Shown: positions 15,921 to 26,333, numbered from the stretch's first letter. The stretch: DNA of 64,000 nt from Albirhodobacter sp042466415 (GCF_042466415.1 NZ_JAXHCH010000002.1:2418001-2482000), one strand, 5' to 3'. Translations and numbers: made by a program. The notes: a model not told the origin generated them from the sequence alone.

Positions 15921-15937
15921 GCGAGGCTCTGGCACAA
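15909..15937 (-). promoter_or_regulatory. Predicted serC promoter
   Basis: On the minus strand TTGTGC (15932-15937), a 17-base spacer and TAGATG (15909-15914) resemble a sigma-70 promoter. It would start the RNA close to the CGTCAGCGGG segment, the expected 5' edge of the serC leader. Confidence 0.4.
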
Positions 15938-16010
15938 GATGCAAAATTGCGCTAATGCGCCCCTAAATCGTGAAAATGCGACACGTCCCTCCACTATAGG
16001 AAACACGCTT

Positions 16011-16907
16011 ATGTTCATCGCCACTCTCCTCGCCGCGCCGACCAAAGCCAATCTGGACCGTGTGACGGTTGAATCCCTGCGCGATGCGTGGGGCGGGGGT
16101 GGCGCGCGCTGGCTCAATCCCGGGATCGCGGCGGAGATTGATCTGGCCGCGATGCCGGCAAATCGCTGGGATGTGTGGGAGGGCTTGCAATCGCAAGGGA
16201 TTGATCTGGTTATCCAGCCCGCCGAGGGCCGCGTCAAACAGATGCTGTTGGCGGATATGGACAGCACGATGATCCAACAAGAATGTATCGACGAGCTGGC
16301 CGATGTCGCCGGTTTCGGCGAGCGGGTAAAGGGCATCACCGCCCGCGCAATGAATGGCGAGCTGGATTTTGATGCGGCACTGCGCGAGCGCGTCGGCCTG
16401 CTCAAAGGCCTGCCCGAGTCCGTGATCCGCCAAGTCATCGACGAGCGGATTACCTTCATGCCAGGTGGCGCGCAACTTCTCGGCACGATGAAGCGTGAAG
16501 GGGCTTATGCCGCGCTGGTCTCCGGCGGGTTTACGGCGTTCACCGGCTACGTCGGACATGCGTTGGGGTTCGATGAAGATCGCGCCAATACGCTGATTAC
16601 GGCCGCTGGCGTTCTGACGGGTGAGGTTGGCACGCCCATCTTGGGTCGCGAGGCGAAGGTTCAGGCACTGAAGGATATCACCGCCCGCCTCGGAATTTCG
16701 CCGCAGGACGTGATGGCCGTTGGCGACGGGGCGAATGACCTAGGGATGCTCGGCCTTGCGGGTGCTGGCGTCGCGCTCCACGCCAAGCCCTCGGTTGCGG
16801 CGCAATGTGATATCCGTATCAACCACGGCGATCTCACAGCGCTTTTGTATATCCAAGGCTATTCGGTCAACGAATTTGCTGCGCGGGCCGCGTGCGCTTG
16901 TTGCTGA
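16011..16907 (+). CDS. serB: Phosphoserine phosphatase
   Basis: HAD-family phosphatase for the last step of serine synthesis, removing phosphate from O-phosphoserine. The 298-residue protein has an N-terminal ACT-like region (about 1-75) and the HAD core: nucleophile motif DMDST (D82, D84), SGGFTAF (motif II) and [10 protein letters not shown] (motifs III/IV). Start ATG 16011 has AGGA nine bases upstream; longer in-frame starts overlap the serC leader and lack conservation. It is divergent from serC-serA, so the whole phosphorylated pathway is in one locus. The C-terminus ends with a short Cys-rich AACACC. Confidence 0.96.
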   Translation: MFIATLLAAPTKANLDRVTVESLRDAWGGGGARWLNPGIAAEIDLAAMPANRWDVWEGLQSQGIDLVIQPAEGRVKQMLLADMDSTMIQQECIDELADVAGFGERVKGITARAMNGELDFDAALRERVGLLKGLPESVIRQVIDERITFMPGGAQLLGTMKREGAYAALVSGGFTAFTGYVGHALGFDEDRANTLITAAGVLTGEVGTPILGREAKVQALKDITARLGISPQDVMAVGDGANDLGMLGLAGAGVALHAKPSVAAQCDIRINHGDLTALLYIQGYSVNEFAARAACACC

Positions 16908-17032
16908 TACCGTAACGCAGATTTCTAACATCGCGAGGCGGGCCCCCGCGACGCCTTGCGCTTCGGGCTGCGCGACCATATCCCAAGCAGGGGCAACCAC
17001 AGGTCGGTCGGTTGTGCCTCGGGGGATCGTGG

Positions 17033-17800
17033 ATGTTTGAGTTTTCCTATGAAATTGTGGCGCTTTTGCTCTGCGCAGCCTTCGTTGCGGGCTTCGTCGA
17101 TTCCATCGCAGGCGGAGGTGGGCTCATTACGCTGCCGGTGCTGATGTTGGCGGGGGCGAGTCCTTTGGAGGCGTTATCGACCAACAAAGTCCAAGGCGCT
17201 TTTGGGGCGGCGACGGCGGCCATCTCATACGCGCGCTCTGGTCTGGTAGATTTGCGGGCGCAAAAGGGGGCTGCGTTGCTGGCGTTCGGCGCGGCGTTCC
17301 TTGGCGCGATGCTCATTTCAGCCATTCCGACCGAGCCGCTTCGGCTGCTTTTGCCTGTGCTGCTCGTTGGCATCGCGCTGTTCTTCGCCTTTAAAAAACG
17401 CCTCGATGATACGGATCGCCAGCAGCGTATTACAACGAAGGTCTTCGTTCTGACGCTTGTGCCGCTGTGCGGATTTTACGACGGTTTGGTGGGCCCGGGT
17501 GCGGGGGCGTTTTACATGATCGGTTTTGTGACGCTTGCTGGCTACGGTGTGCTCAAGGCCACGGCGCATACCAAGCTTTTAAACTTTGCGTCCAATATCG
17601 GCGGTCTCGTCGCCTTCGCGGCCGTGGGAAAGCCGCTTTGGCTAGTCGGGATCGCGATGGGCTTGGCGCAGGTCGCCGGCGCGCGGATCGGCGCGAAGGT
17701 CGCGATGCGGGTCGGTGCGCGGGTGATCAAGCCGCTCTTGGTTGCAACCTCCAGCATTCTCGCCGCGCGGTTGATCTGGCAGATGATTCAGACCGGCTGA
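17033..17800 (+). CDS. TSUP (TauE/SafE) family anion transporter
   Basis: Integral membrane protein of 255 residues with about eight hydrophobic segments and the two repeat motifs of the sulfite/organosulfonate exporter family: AGFVDSIAGGGGLITLP near residue 18 and the second copy GFYDGLVGPGAGAFYMIGF near residue 148. Members move sulfite, sulfoacetate or sulfonates out of the cell. Start at ATG 17033, after a GGGGGA element; GTG at 17012 is the alternative. No sulfur-metabolism gene is adjacent. It converges on the next gene with a 13-base overlap of coding ends. Confidence 0.9.
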   Translation: MFEFSYEIVALLLCAAFVAGFVDSIAGGGGLITLPVLMLAGASPLEALSTNKVQGAFGAATAAISYARSGLVDLRAQKGAALLAFGAAFLGAMLISAIPTEPLRLLLPVLLVGIALFFAFKKRLDDTDRQQRITTKVFVLTLVPLCGFYDGLVGPGAGAFYMIGFVTLAGYGVLKATAHTKLLNFASNIGGLVAFAAVGKPLWLVGIAMGLAQVAGARIGAKVAMRVGARVIKPLLVATSSILAARLIWQMIQTG

Positions 17801-19020
17801 GACACGCGGTTTTCCCTTACGGGGAGATGTACGATCGCGGAGAACGCCCCGATTGCGACACCGATCCACCAAACCGCCGTGTAATCGCCGTAGATATCAT
17901 AGAGCTTTCCGCCCAACCAAACCCCGAGGAAGCTCCCGATCTGGTGGCTTAAGAATACGAATCCGTAGAGCGTGCCCATATACCGCAACCCGTAAATATG
18001 CGCGACCAGCCCCGAGGTGAGTGGCACTGTCGCCAGCCATAGCGCCCCCATCGCAACGGAGAATATCAAAACTGTGGCAGGGGTGATCGGTAAAATGATG
18101 AAGGCTGCGGCAACCACGGTGCGGGCGGCGTAGATCCCCGCCAACAAGTACTTCTTGCTAAACCGCTTCCCCAATGCGCCCGCGTAAATCGTTCCGGCGA
18201 TATTGGCCAAGCCAATCACCGATATCGAGATCGCGCCAAGGGCCGTTGTGGACGAAATCCCGAGGCCGGCGAGTAAACCCGTCGGGTCAATCGCTCCGCA
18301 CATCTCCGTCACCATTGCCGGGAAATGCGCAGTAATGAAGCCAAGTTGATAGCCACACGAGAAGAACCCGAGGAATATCAAAAGGAAAGACGGGTCGCGA
18401 AAGGCGCGGCCGACCACCGATCCCATGCTTTCTTCAAGCGCGCTGCGGCTTGCCAAGGAAGGGGCGCGTAGCAGCGGCAAGGCAAAGAGGGCGCATAGGA
18501 TAAGCGCGGCAAATATAACGAAAACGGACTGCCATGGGAAATAGGCCAAGAGGGCCGCGGCGAGCGGCGCGCCGAACACTTGCCCCGCAGAGCCCGCAGC
18601 CGTCGCGATGCCGAGCGAGAGGGACCGGTTCTCATCCGAGCTTGCGCGACCAACGACCGCGAGAATAACGCCGAACCCTGTGCCCGCGATGCCAAAGCCG
18701 ACGAGAACTTCAAGAAGTTGATGTTGCAATGGTGTGATCGCAAAGCTGGAAAGCACAAGCCCTAACGCATAAAGCAGAGCTCCCGCGATGATCGCTTTGC
18801 GATCTCCGAACCGTTCCGCCAGCGCGCCGAAAATCGGTTGGCCGATCCCCCATGCAAGGTTTTGAATCGCAATTGCGAGCGAGAACTCGGCGCGTGGCCA
18901 GCCAAATTCTGAAGCGATCGGGATTTGAAAGACACCAAAACTCGCGCGGATCGAGAAGCCGATCATCAAGATGAATGCGCCGCCGATCAAGACAGGGGTA
19001 AGGATGCGAGTTTGGGTCAT
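17788..19020 (-). CDS. MFS transporter, OxlT/MCT-like
   Basis: Twelve-helix major facilitator of 410 residues. IRASFGVFQIPIASEFGWPR in helix 1 and the following loop, and GLRYMGTLYGFVFLSHQIGS in the second half, resemble oxalate/formate and monocarboxylate-type carriers common in this bacterial family. Substrate is probably a small organic acid but is not determinable. The gene stands alone, converging on the TSUP gene and 74 bases away from the flavoprotein gene, which is on the same strand. Confidence 0.82.
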   Translation of the reverse strand: MTQTRILTPVLIGGAFILMIGFSIRASFGVFQIPIASEFGWPRAEFSLAIAIQNLAWGIGQPIFGALAERFGDRKAIIAGALLYALGLVLSSFAITPLQHQLLEVLVGFGIAGTGFGVILAVVGRASSDENRSLSLGIATAAGSAGQVFGAPLAAALLAYFPWQSVFVIFAALILCALFALPLLRAPSLASRSALEESMGSVVGRAFRDPSFLLIFLGFFSCGYQLGFITAHFPAMVTEMCGAIDPTGLLAGLGISSTTALGAISISVIGLANIAGTIYAGALGKRFSKKYLLAGIYAARTVVAAAFIILPITPATVLIFSVAMGALWLATVPLTSGLVAHIYGLRYMGTLYGFVFLSHQIGSFLGVWLGGKLYDIYGDYTAVWWIGVAIGAFSAIVHLPVRENRVSQPV

Positions 19021-19094
19021 GTTGGGCTCCGTTCAGGCTGCCTGAGTGCGGCAGATGGAGGCCAAGGTCAAATGATGCTTTGTGATGGGGGCAA

Positions 19095-20258
19095 TTAGCT
19101 TGCGTGTAGGCCGACATGCCGCCCTTGGGCGAAGCAGCTTGTGAGAAGATAGCCGCCAGTTGGGGCTTCCCAGTCCAGCATCTCGCCACAGACGTAGATC
19201 CCCGGCAGGGCGCGCAGCTGCAAGGCTTCGTCGACGCTCTCCCGGGTGATGCCGCCGGCGCTCGAGATCGCCTCGTCCAGCGGGCGCGGGCCTTGGTGCG
19301 GCACAGGGATGGCTTTAAGGCGCTCTGCGAGTGTTCCAGGATCTGACGGGAGAGGACGCGCCCATTCCATCAGCAAGGCGAGTTTGACCGGATCAAGGTT
19401 TAACGTTTTGCGCAACCAGTTGGTAACTGTCGCTTTGCCGCGTTTGGCTTGCAGTTTCGCCGTGAGTTGGGGGAGCGTCAAATCAGGAAAAGGATCAAGG
19501 GTAAGCATCGCGCCCTTCCGAAGGCGAGCGGCGAGGGCATAAATCCCGCCACCCTCAATCCCGCGTGCCGAGATGACGAATTCGCCGCGTGAAACCGTTG
19601 CGCCCGCGCGCAGGGCTACGTTTTTGACGGGCGCGCCAAGATAGGGTGACATGTGATCAGACCAATGGAGCACGAACCCCATATTGGCAGGCTCGAAGGG
19701 GGTAATCTCGACCCCCTTCTCTTGCAACCAAGGCACCCACGCGGCGTCAGATCCAAGCCGTGGCCAACTCGCCCCGCCAAGGCCAAGGATCGTCGTCTTT
19801 GGTGTAAGGCGTTGCAGACCTTCTGGTGTCTCAAACAGCAGGGCATCCCCGTCAAACCCGTTCCAACGCCAGCGTGTTTTCACATCGATCCCGTAGCGCG
19901 CCAGTCGCGCCAGCCAAGCGCGCAGCAAAGGGGAGGCCTTCATCCGAACTGGAAAAACGCGGCCCGTAGAGCCTGTAAACAGCTCTTCGCCAAGGTTGCG
20001 GGCCCAATCCATAACCTGTTGCGGCCCGAATTCGGCAAGAATAGGTCGCATCCAATCCGCCGAAACGTGATCGCAAAACGTGTCAATCGGCTCGTCTCGG
20101 GTGATGTTGAGACCTGACTTCCCCGCCATCAAAAACTTGCGCGCTGGGGAGGGCTTGGCTTCAACAATCATGACATCGCGGCCGCGCAGAGCCATCGTCT
20201 CTGCAGCCATAAGACCTGCCGGCCCCGCGCCGATAATGAGGACATCCGGTTGCTTCAT
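19095..20258 (-). CDS. HI0933-type FAD-dependent flavoprotein
   Basis: Predicted NAD(P)/FAD-dependent oxidoreductase of 387 residues in the HI0933/BaiN-like family (TIGR03862 type). Visible elements: dinucleotide fold IIGAGPAGLMAAE (residues 7-19), AGKSGLNITRDE (about 46-57), LGLGGASWPRLGSD (about 157-170) and the C-terminal FAD loop GEMLDWEAPTGGYLLTSCFA. The reaction is not established for most members. It overlaps holA by four bases (ATGA) and is the last gene of leuS-lptE-holA-flavoprotein. Confidence 0.85.
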   Translation of the reverse strand: MKQPDVLIIGAGPAGLMAAETMALRGRDVMIVEAKPSPARKFLMAGKSGLNITRDEPIDTFCDHVSADWMRPILAEFGPQQVMDWARNLGEELFTGSTGRVFPVRMKASPLLRAWLARLARYGIDVKTRWRWNGFDGDALLFETPEGLQRLTPKTTILGLGGASWPRLGSDAAWVPWLQEKGVEITPFEPANMGFVLHWSDHMSPYLGAPVKNVALRAGATVSRGEFVISARGIEGGGIYALAARLRKGAMLTLDPFPDLTLPQLTAKLQAKRGKATVTNWLRKTLNLDPVKLALLMEWARPLPSDPGTLAERLKAIPVPHQGPRPLDEAISSAGGITRESVDEALQLRALPGIYVCGEMLDWEAPTGGYLLTSCFAQGRHVGLHAS

Positions 20259-21277
20259 CGGCTGGCAACAACGGTGAGGCGCATCAGGGCGCGTTCTATG
20301 ACGGCCATTGTCGGCGCGCGGGAAGATGACCGCAGGATCAGATCGGCGTTGATCAATTCTTTCAATGCGGTTTCAAGTTTGAACATGCCCCAACTTGAGG
20401 CTTGGCGTAGCATCTTGTCGCGGCGCGGCCCGAAGATGGGCGGGCGGGCGCGCGCGATTCCTTGCGCGGGGCCGCCGGGATCGGAGGCGGCTGCATGCAG
20501 CGCGCGAAAATGCCGAAGGGCCTGAATAGCGATCGTCACGGGGGCAACACCTTGCCCCTCGATCCGGCGCATCATCGGGCCAAGCTCTCCGACGCGGCCC
20601 TCTGCTACGATGTTGAGAACATCGTCAACATCCGCGTCCACAGTTGCTGGCGCGCAGGCGACAACATCTTCAGGCGCGAGAAGCGAGGGGTCGTTGTACT
20701 TATAAAGCGAAATCTTCTCAACGGTTTGCCGGAAATCTCCCGGATCAAGCGCCCGTCCCAAAGCCATTAAATCATTCATCGCTTGGGGTGAAATCGATTT
20801 TAGGCCGGCTTTCTTAAGGACATCTTCCAACTCGTCACGGCTGGGAGGATCGTCATAAATACCTGCCGCGTAGGCGTTGTTGTGTCCCTCAAAGACTTTC
20901 CGCAACGCCGATTTGGCCGTGAGCGAGCCGCCGGTGACGATAATCTGCGCATCGCCATCTTTCCATTCTTTAACTGCCGACGCGATAATGGGGGCCATAG
21001 CATCGGTGGCGTCCTCAACAAATGCGACGCGCGGGCCGGGAAAGAAGCCTACCGCTTTCACGGCATCCAAAAGCGCCGAAGGCTCTTTGCGCAACGAGGC
21101 GGCGGGAATACGTGTCATGCGCATTTCCGCCTCGCCCGCCGGTCCGATCAGGGCGGCGATGACCTCTTGCCGTTTGAGCGCCACCCGCATTGCATCCGCG
21201 CCAAAAATCAACAATCCCAAGCGATGCGCTTCGGGCTTGGCAAAGTAGCGGGTGGCTTGCAGGCCGGCGAGTTTCAT
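20255..21277 (-). CDS. holA: DNA polymerase III subunit delta
   Basis: Clamp-loader delta subunit, which opens the beta clamp. The 340-residue protein starts [16 protein letters not shown] and shows the HolA layout: a GLLIFGADAMRV N-terminal strand, the AVGFFPGPRVAFVEDATDA segment, the VTGGSLTAKSALRK region and a helical C-terminal collar (AIQALRHFRALH). ATP-binding motifs are absent, as expected for delta. It lies between lptE and the flavoprotein gene with four-base overlaps on both sides, a strict operon position conserved in alphaproteobacteria. Confidence 0.9.
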   Translation of the reverse strand: MKLAGLQATRYFAKPEAHRLGLLIFGADAMRVALKRQEVIAALIGPAGEAEMRMTRIPAASLRKEPSALLDAVKAVGFFPGPRVAFVEDATDAMAPIIASAVKEWKDGDAQIIVTGGSLTAKSALRKVFEGHNNAYAAGIYDDPPSRDELEDVLKKAGLKSISPQAMNDLMALGRALDPGDFRQTVEKISLYKYNDPSLLAPEDVVACAPATVDADVDDVLNIVAEGRVGELGPMMRRIEGQGVAPVTIAIQALRHFRALHAAASDPGGPAQGIARARPPIFGPRRDKMLRQASSWGMFKLETALKELINADLILRSSSRAPTMAVIERALMRLTVVASR

Positions 21278-21786
21278 TGCGGTAAGGACGAGGCGGTGGC
21301 CAAGAGCCGCGTCACAATTTGATCCGCCAGCATCACCATCAGGCGCTCGTGTGCGTCATCCTCCGCGGATTGTGTTGCGACGGTCGATCCCGTGGCCGAC
21401 CAGGACGTGAAGGACGCAACTTCGCCGTTCAACAAAACCGCATCCGTGGAAGCATCGACGAGTTTATATTCCGCCGTCCCTGTTAAGGAGTAGCGCGTTG
21501 TCGCGTTCTCGGGCGTGACGGCCTGCCCTGTTGAGTCGGTTTCGATTTCGTAATCCAAACGATACCGTTGTGCGGTGACATGCCCCAATCGATCCGCGAT
21601 GCGCATCGTGAGCGTGTAGTCATCGCGGCTCTCGGGCGTTTGGGTCGCGACCCCGCCCAGCAGGACTTTCGCCCCGCCAGTCGGGCCATATGCGGGCGCG
21701 AATCCGCAGCCCATCAGGACGAGCCCGCAGATCGCGAGCCCGCCTTTCATAAGGGATCTTCGGTTGGTGTGTTCAGATAACGACAT
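21274..21786 (-). CDS. lptE: LPS assembly lipoprotein LptE
   Basis: Outer-membrane lipoprotein that plugs the LptD barrel during lipopolysaccharide export. The 170-residue protein has a twin-arginine-like start (NRRSLMKGG), a hydrophobic stretch and a lipobox LMGC with acylated C27, followed by CGFAPAYGP, the classic LptE N-terminus ('CGF.P.Y'). The remainder is the expected alpha-beta domain. Start ATG at 21786 lies 14 bases inside the end of leuS. Gene order leuS-lptE-holA supports the call. Confidence 0.92.
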   Translation of the reverse strand: MSLSEHTNRRSLMKGGLAICGLVLMGCGFAPAYGPTGGAKVLLGGVATQTPESRDDYTLTMRIADRLGHVTAQRYRLDYEIETDSTGQAVTPENATTRYSLTGTAEYKLVDASTDAVLLNGEVASFTSWSATGSTVATQSAEDDAHERLMVMLADQIVTRLLATASSLPQ

Positions 21787-24316
21787 TCACAATCCGCCCT
21801 GGCACGACGATAAGCTTTTTCGGCGCTGCACCGTCGAGCGCTTTGATGACAGCTTCATCCGCCAGCACCAGCTTTTCAACCTCTGCCTTATCCATTCCGG
21901 TCGGCACAGTGATTTCGCCGCGCTTTTTGCCGTTGATCTGGATCGGCAAGGTGACGCTATCGGCCACCAGCATCGCCGGATCGGCCTTCGGCCACGGCGC
22001 TTTGACAACGAGCCCCTCGCCGCCGAGGACGGCCCAAAGATCTTCGGCCAAATGCGGCACCATTGGCCCCATCAATTGCGCCATGATCTTCATCGCATCG
22101 CGTTTTGCCGCGTTGGACGCGCCGGATTTCGCCAGCGCATTGGTCAGCTCGTAGAGTTTCGCGACGGCTTTATTGAACGCGAATCCGTCGATGGATTTGG
22201 TGATCTCGTCGATTGCTTTGTGCGCGGCGCGAAGCAAATCTTCGTCCTGCGCCGCATCGCCGCCCTCGCCAGCCGCTATTTCATTCCCGATCCGCCACAC
22301 GCGGGCCAAGAATTTCGCCGCCGCCTCCGCGCCCGAGGCCGTCCATTCCACATCCCGTTCCGGCGGGCTGTCCGACATCACGAACCAGCGCGCGGTATCG
22401 GCGCCAAAATCGCGGATGATATTCATCGGATCGACGACGTTTTTCTTCGATTTCGACATCTTCGCGGAGGGGATGATTTCCACCGCTTCGCCGGTCTCGA
22501 TCAGTTTGCCATCCTCAACCGCCTCCGGCAGATGATAAATCGCGCGGCCATTGGCATCGCGGGTGAGGTAAATCTCATGCGTCACCATGCCTTGCGTGAA
22601 CAGCGCGTTGAACGGCTCGATCGCTTTGGCGGGCAGGTGGCCGGTTTTATGCATCGCGCGGGCGAAGAAGCGCGAATAGAGCAGGTGCAAAATCGCGTGT
22701 TCGATGCCGCCGATATATTGATCGACGTTCATCCAGTAATCGGCCTCGGCGGCATCCGTTGGCGTCTCGGCATGCGGCGAGGTGAAGCGCGCGTAATACC
22801 ACGAGCTGTCCACGAACGTATCCATCGTGTCGGTTTCGCGCTTGGCCGGTTTGCCGCATTGCGGGCAGTCACAATTGCGCCACGACGGGTGCCGGTCGAG
22901 CGGGTTGCCGGGCTGGTCAAACGTCACATCATCGGGCAGGCGCACGGGCAGGTTCTTTTTGCGCTCGGGCACCACGCCGCAAATCTCGCAATGCACGACA
23001 GGAATCGGGCAGCCCCAATAGCGTTGGCGCGACAGGCCCCAATCGCGCAGGCGGAATTTCGTGACGCCCTCGCCAAAGCCCTTTTCCTCGGCCACAGCAA
23101 TCGCGGCGGCAATCGCGTCTTCGCCGGTTTGCTCGGTCTCGCCCGCAAAGCCACGGATGAACCGGACCTTCTCGGATTTCAGCGGCGTATATTCCGCAGC
23201 CGGATAATCGCCCTCAATCGGCTCGAACACGGGCGTGATCGGCAGGGCGTATTTCGTCGCGAATTCAAAATCGCGCGCGTCATGGGCGGGGCAGCCGAAG
23301 ATCGCGCCGGTGCCGTAATCCATCAAAATGAAGTTGGCGATGTAAACCGGCAGCTCGATGGAGGCATCCAGCGGATGTTTCACGCGGATGCCGGTGTCGC
23401 GGCCCAGCTTCTCGGCGGTTTCAATCGCCTCCGCGGTGGTGCCGCCTTTGCGGCACTCGGCCACAAACGCCGCCATCTCAGGATCGGCGGCTTCCAGCGC
23501 TTTCGCGAGCGGATGATCCGGCGAAATCCCCGCGAAGGACGCGCCCATCAACGTATCGGGGCGGGTGGTGTAGACCTCCAGCGTCTCAAAACCCTCCGGC
23601 GCGCCGATCAGATCGAATTTGAATTGCAGGCCGCGCGATTTGCCGATCCAGTTCGCCTGCATCAGGCGCACCTTCTCGGGCCAGTCTTTCAACCCATCCA
23701 ACGCGCCCAGCAATTCCTCGGAATAGTCGGAGATTTTAAAGAACCACTGCGTCAATTCACGCCGTTCGACCAGCGCACCAGACCGCCAGCCGCGCCCATC
23801 TTCAACCTGCTCATTGGCGAGCACGGTCATATCGACCGGATCCCAATTCACCACCGCGTTTTTGCGATACACCAAACCCGCGGCGAGCATATCGAGGAAC
23901 ATCGCCTGCTGTTGGCCGTAATATTCGGGATCACAGGTGGCAAATTCGCGCGACCAGTCAATCGACAGGCCCAGCGGCTTCATTTGGTCGCGCATGTCTT
24001 TGATGTTGGAATAGGTCCAATCCTTCGGATGGCCGCCGCGTTCCATTGCGGCATTCTCCGCCGGCATCCCGAACGCATCCCATCCCATCGGATGCAGCAC
24101 ACTATACCCGCACGACATTTTATACCGCGCGACCACATCGCCCATCGTATAATTGCGCACATGGCCCATGTGGATGCGGCCCGACGGGTAGGGGAACATC
24201 TCCAGCACATAGTATTTCGGCCGCGACGGATCGCGCGTGGCTTCAAAAACGGAGGCGTCATTCCACGCGTCCTGCCATTTCGCTTCGATAGTGCTGGGTT
24301 CGTAACGCGACATCAT
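21773..24316 (-). CDS. leuS: Leucyl-tRNA synthetase
   Basis: Class I synthetase of 847 residues that charges tRNA-Leu. HIGH motif is HMGH at 49-52 ([12 protein letters not shown]); the CP1 editing domain is present (about 225-420, with [12 protein letters not shown]); KMSKS occurs near residue 620 ([14 protein letters not shown]); the anticodon-binding C-terminus ends [10 protein letters not shown]. Two adjacent ATGs (24316, 24313) follow GAGGGG. A full-length antisense open frame covers this gene but is a codon-bias shadow. The gene likely has its own promoter between 24317 and the terminator at 24463. Confidence 0.98.
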   Translation of the reverse strand: MMSRYEPSTIEAKWQDAWNDASVFEATRDPSRPKYYVLEMFPYPSGRIHMGHVRNYTMGDVVARYKMSCGYSVLHPMGWDAFGMPAENAAMERGGHPKDWTYSNIKDMRDQMKPLGLSIDWSREFATCDPEYYGQQQAMFLDMLAAGLVYRKNAVVNWDPVDMTVLANEQVEDGRGWRSGALVERRELTQWFFKISDYSEELLGALDGLKDWPEKVRLMQANWIGKSRGLQFKFDLIGAPEGFETLEVYTTRPDTLMGASFAGISPDHPLAKALEAADPEMAAFVAECRKGGTTAEAIETAEKLGRDTGIRVKHPLDASIELPVYIANFILMDYGTGAIFGCPAHDARDFEFATKYALPITPVFEPIEGDYPAAEYTPLKSEKVRFIRGFAGETEQTGEDAIAAAIAVAEEKGFGEGVTKFRLRDWGLSRQRYWGCPIPVVHCEICGVVPERKKNLPVRLPDDVTFDQPGNPLDRHPSWRNCDCPQCGKPAKRETDTMDTFVDSSWYYARFTSPHAETPTDAAEADYWMNVDQYIGGIEHAILHLLYSRFFARAMHKTGHLPAKAIEPFNALFTQGMVTHEIYLTRDANGRAIYHLPEAVEDGKLIETGEAVEIIPSAKMSKSKKNVVDPMNIIRDFGADTARWFVMSDSPPERDVEWTASGAEAAAKFLARVWRIGNEIAAGEGGDAAQDEDLLRAAHKAIDEITKSIDGFAFNKAVAKLYELTNALAKSGASNAAKRDAMKIMAQLMGPMVPHLAEDLWAVLGGEGLVVKAPWPKADPAMLVADSVTLPIQINGKKRGEITVPTGMDKAEVEKLVLADEAVIKALDGAAPKKLIVVPGRIVNVVI

Positions 24317-24462
24317 GTGCCCCTCATCCGGAATTCTGCCCTCGCGGTCTACACTGGCTTGGGGGGAGAGGTCCAGAACGGCTTGCTTTCTGGAGGGTGG
24401 CTAAGGAGCACGGTGCGCTCGAATCGCGTGGGGGCGATTGTGCAAATCTGACGATCGCAAAG

Positions 24463-24487
24463 AAAAACCCCCGCGCGCCGCGCAGGG
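24463..24487 (-). terminator. Terminator after the DUF3576 lipoprotein gene
   Basis: On the minus strand CCCTGCGC pairs with GCGCGGGG around a three-base loop and is followed by TTTTTCTTT. It lies 46 bases beyond the DUF3576 stop and insulates leuS. Confidence 0.8.
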
Positions 24488-24532
24488 ATCATCTATGTAG
24501 TATACTGCAACCGCGCCAAACGGCGCCCGCCC

Positions 24533-25057
24533 TCACAGTTTCGAATCGCGGATCCGCAACTGACGGGCGCGTGTCATGATCGCATCCTCGACAGCTTTCG
24601 TGGTTTCTGTCGACACCGCCGCGCCTCCGCTGGTTTCCAACGCGAGCTTGAGCGACCGCGCATCCAGTGCCGGATCCTGAACATACACAGTCGCGCGATA
24701 GGCGCGTCCGCCGCCAGGAGGTGTGCCGTAGCCTGTCACGATGACGCCCGAGAACGGATCAACAGATTGGATCGGCAGGAAGTCGAGCACCTCGAGGGAG
24801 GCCTGCCAGAGATATTTGTTCACTTCGACGGTCGTATTTGGATCCGTGTTATTGCCGAACAGATCCCCGAGCGTCGAAGAGCGCTGAGTCGTGCGCAAAG
24901 CGGGTTCGCGATCGATTTTCGCCTGTTCTGCAGCCACTTCGCGATTTGCGCGAGAGGTTGTCGAGAACAATCCCCCTGACGACCCGCTGCCGCAAGAGGC
25001 AAGAATGCCGACCAAAACAATAAGGCCGCTCCCGCGTGCAATCCGTTTTCCTAGCAT
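24533..25057 (-). CDS. DUF3576 lipoprotein
   Basis: Alphaproteobacterial lipoprotein of unknown function (DUF3576), commonly found upstream of leuS. The 174-residue product has a short signal with lipobox LASC and acylated C22, a Ser/Thr-rich linker, then the conserved block VEVNKYLWQASLEVLDFLP and a C-terminal region ending in TRARQLRIRD. ATG at 25057 was chosen over the 20-codon-longer frame because it gives a proper lipoprotein signal and follows AAGGGGG. Likely periplasm-facing in the inner or outer membrane. Confidence 0.85.
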   Translation of the reverse strand: MLGKRIARGSGLIVLVGILASCGSGSSGGLFSTTSRANREVAAEQAKIDREPALRTTQRSSTLGDLFGNNTDPNTTVEVNKYLWQASLEVLDFLPIQSVDPFSGVIVTGYGTPPGGGRAYRATVYVQDPALDARSLKLALETSGGAAVSTETTKAVEDAIMTRARQLRIRDSKL

Positions 25058-25371
25058 CCCCGCCCCCTTATGGCTTTTCGAGTTCTCTAACCGAATGGCC
25101 CTTGCGCGACAAGGCATTTCCCATGTGCAACGCCCCCTGATGACGCAGATGTGGGCGCGCGCCTGTTTCGTAAAATCACGCGTAACCGCATGATTGGCAA
25201 GCTTCCGCCGATTTCAAGCACTGTGGCAAAGCTGCATCACGGTTTTGTTCATTCAGACCCGTCTCGCCCGTTTTGTTTGCAATAAGGCAGGGATGGGGCG
25301 AAAAAGCATCCATACCCAGTTCGGACTCCTCGAATTGGGAATGCACCTTAGATACAATGAGGGAACACACG
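25058..25371. other. Divergent intergenic region before the porin
   Basis: These 314 bases separate the DUF3576 gene from the porin and must hold promoters in both directions. I see no RNA gene or repeat. The region is somewhat AT-richer than the flanking genes (for example TTTTGTTCATTC near 25232-25255). TACAAT about 20 bases before the porin ATG looks like a -10 box but lacks a spaced -35. Confidence 0.5.
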
Positions 25372-26313
25372 ATGAAAAATCTTCTTCTTGCTACGACCGC
25401 TCTGGTCCTCACCGCTGGTGTTGCTGCTGCTGAAGTAGCAGTTTCGGGCGACGGCCGTATGGGCGTTGTTTATGACGGCGATGAAATGAACTTCGAAAGC
25501 CGCGCACGCGTCAAGTTCACCCTCTCGGGCGAAACTGATGGTGGCTTGGGCTTCGGCGCTTCGTTCCGTTCGCACGAAGCTGTTGACGCAGAAGCTGGCC
25601 TCGAAGGCTCGATCTACGTTTCGGGCGCATTCGGCAAAGTCGAAATGGGTGACACTGTTGGCGCTTCGGAAGCACTCCTCGGCGATCTGCCAGAAGTTGG
25701 CTTCACCGACATCGGCAACAACGACATCCCGTACCTGACCGGCGACCAGAACGACACGTTCTTCGATGTTGCTAGCGGTGGCGCTGACGGCGCGATCACT
25801 GCAGCAGACAACCCGTCGCTCCTGTACACGTACACCACCGGCGCTCTGTCGTTGGCTGCTTCGTTCACCGACGGTTACAATGACGACCGTATCAGCACTG
25901 ACGACCAAGAGTACGCACTCGCAGCTTCGTACAACTTCGGTTCGTACGCAGTTGGCCTCGGCTACGAAGTTGCTGATGCAGACGGCGTTGGCAAAGCAAA
26001 AATGCTCGGCCTCGGTGGTACTGCTAACTTCGGCGACACCGCTGTTAAAGCATTCTACGGCGAAGGCGACGACCTGATCGACGGCGTAAAAGTTTACGGC
26101 CTCGGCGTTGAGTCGGCATTCGGTGCAACCACCGTTGCTGCTTTCTGGCAGACCCAAGACTTCGACTCGGTCGGCCTCGATAAAATCGCTTACTACGGTA
26201 TCGGCGCTTCGTACGACCTCGGCGGCGGCGCTGCGGTTGTTGGCGGCGTTGCAGACTCCGACGAAGACGGTTCGGACGCTGTTTACGACCTCGGCCTGCA
26301 GTTCAACTTCTGA
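25372..26313 (+). CDS. Outer-membrane porin
   Basis: General diffusion porin of the Rhodobacter type, 313 residues, with a 21-residue signal peptide (MKNLLLATTALVLTAGVAAA|E). The mature part opens with EVAVSGDGRMGVVYDGDEM, alternates short amphipathic strands, is very acidic and ends in aromatic LGLQFNF, the C-terminal Phe needed for barrel assembly. A GAGGGA element precedes ATG 25372. Codon choice differs sharply from neighbours: GCT/GCA for Ala, GTT for Val and almost no GCG, a sign of very high expression. Two terminators follow. Confidence 0.93.
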   Translation: MKNLLLATTALVLTAGVAAAEVAVSGDGRMGVVYDGDEMNFESRARVKFTLSGETDGGLGFGASFRSHEAVDAEAGLEGSIYVSGAFGKVEMGDTVGASEALLGDLPEVGFTDIGNNDIPYLTGDQNDTFFDVASGGADGAITAADNPSLLYTYTTGALSLAASFTDGYNDDRISTDDQEYALAASYNFGSYAVGLGYEVADADGVGKAKMLGLGGTANFGDTAVKAFYGEGDDLIDGVKVYGLGVESAFGATTVAAFWQTQDFDSVGLDKIAYYGIGASYDLGGGAAVVGGVADSDEDGSDAVYDLGLQFNF

Positions 26314-26333
26314 TTTTATCAGAATTTGACAGG

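Noticed and set aside
14708..16486. 592-codon minus-strand frame extending serC through serB
   Set aside because: The part above 15853 is antisense to serB and not like SerC. AAGGAT and homology put the serC start at 15853.
21764..24451. 895-codon plus-strand open frame opposite leuS
   Set aside because: It mirrors leuS over its whole length. High-GC third-position bias keeps the antisense frame open, and the translation shows no known domain. The same holds for long frames opposite serA (13074-14546) and pnp (45927-47060).
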